NCBI GenBank assembly: GCA_902475415.1
Contig: CABRZK010000153.1
Coordinates: 1 to 6,176 of the forward strand
Origin: an uncultured Eubacterium sp.
Lineage (GTDB): Bacteria; Bacillota; Clostridia; Lachnospirales; Lachnospiraceae
Direction of reading: 5' to 3'
DNA length: 6,176 nt
Shown here: positions 1 through 4,868 of the stretch, piece after piece
Position numbering within the stretch: the first letter of the stretch is position 1
Layout: each line of letters opens with the position of its first letter
Notes under the pieces: model-generated
Told to the model about the DNA's origin: nothing
What the model saw: only the letters and a program-made list of their open reading frames with translations
The model's database searches: none
Position numbers and translations under genes: made by a program

Positions 1-531
1 GCCACCTGCTCTTCCACCAAGAACGTCTTCCCCAACCAGATCTTTCCATTCAAAATCTTCCATCGGTTCCCTTGCCACCAGGAAGTTTCCTGCCCGCTGG
101 GTCAGCTGTGCAAAATTAATGACCGGATCCTTGCTGCCCTCATTTGCAGTATACACAGTGGTCTCGGGGCCCATAAATCCGATATCCGCTTCTCCGGAAA
201 GTACGGCTGTCATAACTTTATCTGCACCAAATCCTGTCACCAGATCCAGTTCTATGCCAGCTTCTTCAAAATATCCCTCCTCAATCGCCACGTACATCGG
301 AGCATAAAAAATGGAATGTGCGACTTCATTTAAAGTCACTTTCTGCAGATTATCATTATTTTTCTTTTCTCCTTCGTCCTGCTTTTTTCCGGTATCTGCC
401 ACGTCCTCTTCCACCGAAACACTATTTTCCTTCTCCATCTCCTCTTTCTGACCACAGCCAGCCAATGCGAAACTGGCTGCCATGGCGGTGCAGATAAGTA
501 CTGCCACACTTCTTTTTACAATCTTTTTCAA
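1..531 (-). CDS. NMT1/THI5-like ABC transporter substrate-binding lipoprotein (N-terminal part, runs off left edge)
   Basis: I read this on the minus strand from a TTG at 531-529 to the window edge: 177 codons, no stop. TTG is chosen because a GGGAG Shine-Dalgarno (plus CTCCC, 538-542) lies 6 nt upstream and the protein then opens with a classic lipoprotein signal: KKIVKR, a hydrophobic stretch at residues 8-24, and lipobox LAGC with Cys26 as lipidation site. Residues 27-61 form a charged, low-complexity linker (Glu/Lys/Asp/Asn rich). From residue 65 the NMT1/THI5/SsuA-like fold begins: FYAPMYVAIEEGYFEEAG at 75-92, then GADKVMTAVLSGEADIGFMG at 102-121. The family binds small organic ligands (thiamine precursors, sulfonates, riboflavin-like compounds) outside the membrane and hands them to an ABC permease; the ligand cannot be told from this part. 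Permease and ATPase genes would be expected to the left, outside the window. Confidence 0.9.
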   Translation of the reverse strand, partial: MKKIVKRSVAVLICTAMAASFALAGCGQKEEMEKENSVSVEEDVADTGKKQDEGEKKNNDNLQKVTLNEVAHSIFYAPMYVAIEEGYFEEAGIELDLVTGFGADKVMTAVLSGEADIGFMGPETTVYTANEGSKDPVINFAQLTQRAGNFLVAREPMEDFEWKDLVGEDVLGGRAGG

Positions 532-537
532 GCCTAT

Positions 538-542
538 CTCCC
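538..542 (-). promoter_or_regulatory. Ribosome binding site deciding the TTG start of the substrate-binding protein
   Basis: The minus strand reads GGGAG followed by 6 nt and then TTG. No in-frame ATG lies upstream, and the next in-frame ATG (codon 17) is inside the hydrophobic signal segment, so the TTG is the only start giving a complete lipoprotein signal. Confidence 0.75.
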
Positions 543-600
543 AAGAATCTTATTTTCTTCTTGTTAAAATATGCTAGTCAACAGTTTTTGTTCATTTTAT
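543..600 (-). promoter_or_regulatory. Probable promoter region of the substrate-binding protein (boxes uncertain)
   Basis: This AT-rich stretch lies between the hairpin and the TTG start, on the minus strand. A TTGACT matches a -35 box well (plus AGTCAA, 577-582). The best -10 at normal spacing is only GAAAAT at 18 nt, so the exact boxes are not secure. A promoter somewhere here is expected because the gene upstream on the same strand is dead and followed by a hairpin. Confidence 0.35.
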
Positions 601-658
601 CTGAAAATTGCTTTTATCGACTATCCACAGGTAGCTTAATAATTGAACGTTGTAAAGC

Positions 659-688
659 GGCGGAAATATCATTGCTGATATCTCCGCC
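659..688 (-). terminator. Hairpin after the kinase remnant, probable terminator
   Basis: Two 12-nt arms (659-670 and 677-688) enclose a 6-nt loop. On the minus strand the stem is fully paired with one G-U wobble; on the plus strand the same place is an A-C mismatch, which suggests it works in minus-strand RNA. It lies 18 nt past the stop of the receiver-domain remnant. The following minus-strand sequence (GCTTTAC) has only a short T run, so termination may be weak. It separates the remnant from the substrate-binding protein gene. Confidence 0.5.
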
Positions 689-706
689 ACTTCTTTATAC
701 ATTTTG

Positions 707-1163
707 TCAGGAAACATATTTTTTTAATGTTTTTTCTATTTCTTTGATATCGATTGGTTTGGATATATAGCCATCCATTCCTGCTTCCTGATATATTTTT
801 CTGTCTCTGGTCAATATATTTGCTGTCATGGCAATGATCAGAACATCGCTGTCTGCACGACCCAAGGCTTTGATCTGTCTGGTCGCTTCGATACCGTTCA
901 TGACCGGCATCTGAATATCCATGAAAATCCTGCTCCCTTTCCAGTGTACGTCTCGCTGCAGTATAAATATCCAGTTCTCCATTCCGCAGCATTTCCTCAC
1001 ATTCTTTTGCACTTTTATCAAATCCAATATAGGAAAAGGTACACTGCATATAATGGGACAGTCGTTCCAGCATAACATATCCATAACCGTATTTTTCCCC
1101 ATCTTCATCCTGCATGTTAAAACAATCAAAGGAATAGTAAGATACTTTATAATTATAGGCAAG
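707..1163 (-). pseudogene. Remnant of a hybrid sensor kinase/response regulator with solute-binding sensor domain
   Basis: Two pieces of one gene type are joined out of frame. The upstream piece (about 1157 down to 930) reads YKVSYYSFDCFNMQDEDG, then KYGYGYVMLERLSHY, FSYIGFDKS and MLRNGELDIYTAARRTLEREQDF. This is the start of the family 3 solute-binding sensor found outside the membrane in many clostridial hybrid kinases. The downstream piece (about 928 to 707), one frame over, reads IFMDIQMPVMNGIEATRQIKAL, IIAMTANIL and GMDGYISKPID before its stop. That is the second half of a receiver domain, with the phosphoacceptor Asp in MDIQMPVMNG and the conserved Lys in SKPID. The rest of the sensor, the membrane segments, HAMP/PAS regions, the histidine kinase core and the first half of the receiver are absent. 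An in-frame TAA at 1164-1166 also removes the start and signal peptide. No start with a ribosome site serves either piece, so I call it a dead gene. The joint is at about 923-930. Confidence 0.85.
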
Positions 1164-1257
1164 TTATATGTGGTACTTATTTAGAAATCGCTGTACTAGC
1201 ATATGGACATTTTTCCTGTCAATATCAGTCAAAATTATATGGTATCAACGAACCAAA

Positions 1258-1268
1258 TGATATATAAT
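1258..1268 (+). promoter_or_regulatory. Candidate -10 region for the threonine aldolase gene
   Basis: TGATATATAAT contains a perfect TATAAT (1263-1268) or an extended-type TGATATATA. It lies about 70 nt upstream of the start codon. No good -35 box is seen at 16-18 nt, so the assignment rests on the -10 alone and on this being the first gene of a plus-strand block facing away from the dead kinase. Confidence 0.4.
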
Positions 1269-1322
1269 ATTTGTTAAATATACACTCACCGTCTCTTCTT
1301 TCGAAGATTCCGTGGGTATAAC

Positions 1323-1331
1323 AGGAGGAGG
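1323..1331 (+). promoter_or_regulatory. Strong ribosome binding site of the threonine aldolase gene
   Basis: AGGAGGAGG, a double Shine-Dalgarno core, ends 5 nt before the ATG at 1337. The first AGGAGG is 8 nt from the ATG, which is near ideal and fixes this start. It suggests high translation. Confidence 0.85.
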
Positions 1332-1336
1332 AAACT

Positions 1337-2371
1337 ATGATTTATTTTCGCTCAGATTACAGCCAGGGCGCACATCCAAAGGTCCTGGATGCTCTGGTCA
1401 GAACAAATCTGGAACATTCAGACGGATATGGATTAGATGAACATTGCGAACATGCTGCACACATGATTCAGGATCTGATTGGCAATCATGACTGTCATGT
1501 GCACATGATGGTGGGAGGCACCCCCTGCAATGTGACTACCATTGCAGCCTGCCTGCGACCATATGAATCTGTCGTCAGTGTACGCACCGGACATGCTTAT
1601 TTTCACGAAACAGGAGCTGTGGAAGGAACCGGTCACCGGGTTGTCACTATGGAGGGCGTCGACGGCAAACTGACCCCGGAACTCATTGACAAAGCATGGG
1701 AAGAATATGAGGATGAACACACACCGCTCCCACGACTTGCCTATATCTCACAGCCTACCGAAATTGGCACAATTTACAGCAAAGCGGAACTGACTGCTAT
1801 TTCTGAAAAATGCAAAGAGCGTGACATGTTTCTTTACGTGGACGGTGCCAGACTCGGCTGTGCACTGACCTGTCGCGACAATGACCTGTCTATTCAGGAG
1901 CTGGCCACACTTTGTGATGCCTTTTATATCGGTGGCACCAAAAACGGCGCTCTTTTCGGTGAAGCACTTGTCATTTTAAATGATGCTATGAACGATCACT
2001 TCCGCTGGATGATCAAACGTCAGTGCGGACTGCTGGCCAAAGGCCGTCTGATCGGTGTCCAGTTTGAAGCTTTGCTGGAGGGTGGTATGGACAGCATCTA
2101 TTTTTCCATGGCGTCTCATGCCAACAAACTGGCTGAACTTCTGCGACATTCACTGACAGACCTGGGTGTATCCTTTATTGGGAATTCCCAGACCAATCAG
2201 ATTTTCCCGATTCTTCCGACTCATGTTGTCAAAGAATTGGAAAAAAATTTCTTTTTCTATGAATGGGCACCGGAAAAAGACGGTATGATACCAATCCGTC
2301 TGGTCACAGCCTGGGGAACCACCAAAGAAGATGTGGATGCTTTTCTGTCCGCTATCCAAAAACTCTTGTAA
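1337..2371 (+). CDS. Low-specificity L-threonine aldolase-type PLP enzyme
   Basis: This is a complete 344-residue protein, the normal length for bacterial threonine aldolases in the beta-eliminating lyase family (fold type I PLP enzymes). Such enzymes cleave L-threonine or allo-threonine to glycine and acetaldehyde in the cytoplasm; related members act on other beta-hydroxy amino acids. Family landmarks run in order: FRSDYSQGAHPKVLDAL at the N-terminus; the cofactor phosphate-binding loop GGTPCN (60-65); GHAYFHETGA (85-94), whose His86 should stack on the PLP ring; the cofactor-contacting DGAR (169-172); and GGTKNG (199-204), with Lys202 as the PLP Schiff-base lysine. KRQCGLLAKGRLIGVQF (228-244) is also characteristic of the family. 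All catalytic positions look intact. The VOC gene follows 129 nt later on the same strand. Family membership is firm, but exact substrate preference (L- versus allo-threonine, or another beta-hydroxy amino acid) is not visible. Confidence 0.92.
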   Translation: MIYFRSDYSQGAHPKVLDALVRTNLEHSDGYGLDEHCEHAAHMIQDLIGNHDCHVHMMVGGTPCNVTTIAACLRPYESVVSVRTGHAYFHETGAVEGTGHRVVTMEGVDGKLTPELIDKAWEEYEDEHTPLPRLAYISQPTEIGTIYSKAELTAISEKCKERDMFLYVDGARLGCALTCRDNDLSIQELATLCDAFYIGGTKNGALFGEALVILNDAMNDHFRWMIKRQCGLLAKGRLIGVQFEALLEGGMDSIYFSMASHANKLAELLRHSLTDLGVSFIGNSQTNQIFPILPTHVVKELEKNFFFYEWAPEKDGMIPIRLVTAWGTTKEDVDAFLSAIQKLL

Positions 2372-2486
2372 AACTGCCCGGTGATTTCTAAAAAGGCGCC
2401 ATACATAACCACACATACAGAACAACATTTCATTTGCTACTTATTGTGGTACTTATTATGGTTTCCAGAATATATTTTATTTTATT

Positions 2487-2492
2487 GGAGGG
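2487..2492 (+). promoter_or_regulatory. Ribosome binding site fixing the start of the VOC protein
   Basis: GGAGGG lies 8 nt before ATG 2501. The reading frame stays open upstream to 2381, but that 40-residue extension (rich in His, Tyr, Trp and Leu) resembles no VOC protein and has no ribosome site. The VOC fold begins directly at 2501. Confidence 0.85.
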
Positions 2493-2500
2493 CAAAAACG

Positions 2501-2860
2501 ATGCGAATGATGCATGTAACCATTATGACAAAACAGTTAAATGAATCCGTCCGTTTCTATGAAGAACAGGTCGGTCTGACAATCCAGCGTGATATGCGGG
2601 ATAATCCGGAACACCAGATTGTATTTATGTCTGACAAGTCCGGTGGTACCTGTGTGGAACTGGTACACAATCCGGGAGCCGCTTACTATGGCGGCGGCAT
2701 TTCCATAGGATTTGAAGTCGAAGATATCGATAAAGAATATGAAAAGAAAGAAGAACTGGGACTGAAACCGGGACCAATGATCTCCCCGAATCCACACGCA
2801 CGTTTCTTCTTCGTCAAAGATCCAAACGGCGTAGACATTCAATTTGTACAGGAAGATTAA
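2501..2860 (+). CDS. VOC-superfamily (glyoxalase/dioxygenase-fold) small protein
   Basis: A 119-residue protein, the usual size of a one-domain VOC protein made of two beta-alpha-beta-beta-beta modules. Module one runs from MRMMHVTIMTKQLNESVRFY through VGLTIQRDM to CVELVHN (51-57). Module two runs from ISIGFEVEDIDKEYEKK (67-83) to FFFVKDPNGVDIQFVQ (102-117), with the typical DPNG turn. VOC proteins include glyoxalase I, antibiotic-resistance proteins, dioxygenases and epimerases. Of the four glyoxalase I metal ligands, His5 and Glu53 are present. The positions expected to be His and Glu in module two seem to be Ile67/Ser68 and Gln114, so a classic lactoylglutathione lyase is doubtful. It may bind another metal set or act as a binding protein. 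It lies between the aldolase and a strong terminator, so it could share the aldolase transcript. Confidence 0.85.
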   Translation: MRMMHVTIMTKQLNESVRFYEEQVGLTIQRDMRDNPEHQIVFMSDKSGGTCVELVHNPGAAYYGGGISIGFEVEDIDKEYEKKEELGLKPGPMISPNPHARFFFVKDPNGVDIQFVQED

Positions 2861-2861
2861 C

Positions 2862-2953
2862 AATAAAAAACGAGAACTCTTTTTTCATAAAACCGAAGCA
2901 AAGCGAAGGTAACGAGTGACCAGCGGCAGAGAAAAGAGTTCTCGATTTTTATT
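2862..2953 (+). terminator. Bidirectional terminator: long inverted repeat with 42-nt loop between convergent genes
   Basis: The arms CGAGAACTCTTTTTTC (2871-2886) and 2929-2944 pair over 16 bp including one wobble. After a single A-A mismatch (2870/2945) the stem extends by 8 more pairs (2862-2869 with 2946-2953). T runs follow the stem on both strands: TTTTTATT on plus, ending the VOC gene, and TTTTTTATT on minus, ending the ABC exporter genes that stop at 3010. It begins right after the VOC stop codon. The 42-nt loop (2887-2928) is purine-rich, is far longer than in ordinary terminators, and repeats a GAAG motif. Confidence 0.85.
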
Positions 2954-3009
2954 ATATTACTTACAAAATTTCCACAGGACGGATTCTGCATAAGGGAAAA
3001 AAGAAAAAT

Positions 3010-4751
3010 TTAATGAGCAAACTGGCTGTTATACAGGTTATAGTAGAACCCTTTCTGCGCCAGCAGTTCTTCATGATTTCCCTGCTCTATGATACTTCCG
3101 TCTTTCATGACAAGAATTCTGTCTGCATTCTGAATGGTTGACAGGCGGTGTGCCACGATAAAGCTTGTCCGGCCTTTCATCAGTTTTGCAAAGGCATCCT
3201 GGATCTTGATCTCCGTTCTGGTATCAATGGAGGATGTTGCCTCATCCAGAATCAGCATTGGCGGCTGACAGAGCATGACACGGGCAATGGAAATCAGCTG
3301 TTTCTGTCCCTGTGACAGGCTTCCGCCATCTTCTCCGATCACGGTGTCATAGCCCTCCGACAGACGTTTGATAAATCCGTGGGCATGACATGCTTTTGCA
3401 GCTGCAATGACTTCTTCGTCGGTTGCATCCGGGCGTCCCATACGGATATTATCCCGGATCGTACCTGCCTGCAGCCAGGTATCCTGCAATACCATACCAT
3501 AATTTTCTCGCAGGCTGTGGCGTGTCACATGACGGATATCCTGATTTTCCACACACACTGCCCCTGCATTGACATCGTAGAAACGCATCAGCAGATTGAT
3601 CAGTGTCGTCTTACCACATCCCGTCGGGCCTACAATTGCAATGGTCTGTCCCGGTTTTACATTCAAATTCAGGTTTTCAATCAGTTTCTGCTCCGGCAGA
3701 TAAGAGAAATCCACGTCTTTCAGATCTACTTTTCCATCTACCTCATGCAGCACTACGGCATCTGCATCGTCCGGAACTTCCACCTCTTCCTCGATCAGTT
3801 CAAAGATACGTGCCGCGCAGGCCAGAGCATTCTGTAACTCTGTAATGACACCGGAAATCTCATTAAAAGGTTTTGTATACTGATTTGCATAGCTTAAGAA
3901 GCAGGAAAGTCCTCCGACGGACATACCGCCTGCGATAACGCGTCTGCCAATGCCACTCCCGCGTATACCAGACTGTTTACAAAACGGGTGCATGGATTGG
4001 TCAGGGAAGAGAAAAATGTCGCACGCAGAGAACATTTCTGCAAACGTCCGTTAATCTCATCAAACTGCTCCAACGCCTCATCTTCGTGGGAAAATGCCTG
4101 CACAACCTTCTGATTTCCAACCATCTCATCGATCAGTGCGGTCTGTTCTGCCCTCGTTTCTGACTGAAGCCGGAACATATCATAGGTTCGTTTTGCAATA
4201 AATCGGGCCACAAACAGTGAAATCGGTGTCAGTCCGACAACTACCAGTGTAATACCCGGATGAATCGTCAGCATAAAGATCAGCGTTCCGATGATCGTTA
4301 CCACGCCGGTAAACAACTGGGTAAATCCCATCAGCAGTCCGTCCGCAAACTGATCCACATCCGCGATCACACGGCTTACAATTTCTCCATAAGAATGTGC
4401 ATCCAGATATTTCAGCGGCATTTTCTGAATTCTGGTAAATGCCTGGTTTCGCACATCACGTACTACCTGGTAAGTTACCTTATTGTTAATAGTATTCATG
4501 ATCCACTGCAGCACAGCTGTAACAACAGCCAGCACTGCAATCTCGATCAAAAGTTTTGTAATATTCGCAAAATCTACATTTCCGCGATCTATAATGAAAT
4601 CAATGGCACGTCCAACCAGAATCGGAATATACAGGGTCAGTGCTACGGTCACCGCTGCCAGAAGAATCGATGCAAACATCCAGAAACGGTATGTTCCGAT
4701 ATACTGAAGTACTTTTTTGAGTGTACTCATCTGAGATTTTGATTTCTTCAC
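3010..4751 (-). pseudogene. ABC exporter half-transporter, catalytically competent partner, broken by a frameshift
   Basis: The gene starts at GTG 4751-4749 behind a GAGGAGGG ribosome site. The first frame encodes five membrane segments (about residues 23-45, 65-88, 140-160, 163-185 and 245-270) and family phrases such as YGEIVSRVIADVDQFADGLL. After FVNSLVYAGVALADAL it runs into foreign residues and stops at 3894, giving 285 residues. The correct continuation, from VIAGGMSVGGLSCFLSYANQ, lies in another frame from 3939 to the stop at 3010. It holds the sixth membrane segment and a full ATPase domain: Walker A GPTGCGKT (3607-3630), Q-loop Gln (3484-3486), signature LSQGQ (3304-3318), Walker B LILDE with the catalytic Glu (3241-3243), and switch His (3148-3150). 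Everything except the joint looks functional, and a repaired reading gives about 582 residues, normal for this family (multidrug-type heterodimeric exporters like YheH/BmrD). The fault is recent, a sequence error, or a switch. The intended partner is the gene at 4869-6176. Confidence 0.88.
3934..3939 (-). other. Frameshift point in the ABC half-transporter
   Basis: On the minus strand GCG TTA TCG is read in the first frame and GTT ATC GCA in the correct downstream frame, sharing one GTTATC. The protein before it ends ALADAL and after it starts VIAGGM. A single added or lost base class (+1 modulo 3) is needed. Loss of one 7-nt unit fits the family length best. Confidence 0.8.
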
Positions 4752-4868
4752 AAGTCTCCCTCCTCGTATAACATCTTTTTTAACATGTACTCCCGGAATC
4801 TTTTGTAAACAGGTCATTCTGATCCGTTTTCACCCTTTGGAAGATTTCTGAAACACATTCGTTTCCTG
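4752..4868 (-). other. 117-nt spacer between the two ABC half-transporter genes
   Basis: It separates the TAG of the upstream gene (4869-4871) from the GTG of the downstream one. Pairs of this kind are often adjacent or overlapping. Apart from the ribosome site and a small five-bp inverted repeat (GAAAC/GTTTC on the minus strand, just after the TAG), I see no gene, terminator or convincing promoter. Confidence 0.5.
4758..4765 (-). promoter_or_regulatory. Ribosome binding site deciding the GTG start of the downstream ABC gene
   Basis: The minus strand has GAGGAGGG, then 6 nt, then GTG at 4751-4749. The frame is open back to an ATG at 4817, but the 22 extra residues look unlike family N-termini and have no such site. 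The GTG gives VKKSKSQMSTLKKVL, a normal opening for this family. An ATG seven codons later (4730-4728) lacks a comparable site. Confidence 0.8.

Noticed and set aside
707..1162. Intact single-domain response regulator of 151 residues
   Set aside because: Its first half is an out-of-frame reading of the solute-binding sensor and lacks the acidic pocket of a receiver domain; only the second half is receiver-like.
1168..2459. Shared TGTGGTACTTATT near 1170 and near 2446, with a further TACTTATT at about 2438, as flanking direct repeats of an inserted aldolase block
   Set aside because: A 13-nt match in AT-rich intergenic DNA within 6 kb is close to chance expectation, and no transposase, inverted ends or other sign of insertion was seen.
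2381..2500. N-terminal 40-residue extension of the VOC protein from an upstream ATG
   Set aside because: There is no ribosome site at 2381, the residues resemble nothing in the family, and a good GGAGGG precedes the ATG at 2501.
2372..2500. Terminator or promoter between the aldolase and VOC genes
   Set aside because: The only symmetric element is a GGCGCC hexamer with no T run, and AT-rich -10-like stretches lack a -35 box at proper spacing, so neither can be supported.
3010..4035. Separate ATPase gene starting at an ATG at 4035
   Set aside because: Residues before about 3939 in that frame are out-of-frame reading of the membrane domain, with no ribosome site. The real homology starts at the frameshift point, so this is the tail of the broken gene.
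4752..4817. Start of the downstream ABC subunit at ATG 4817
   Set aside because: The GTG at 4751 has a far better ribosome site and gives a normal family N-terminus; the extra 22 residues overlap the ribosome site region.
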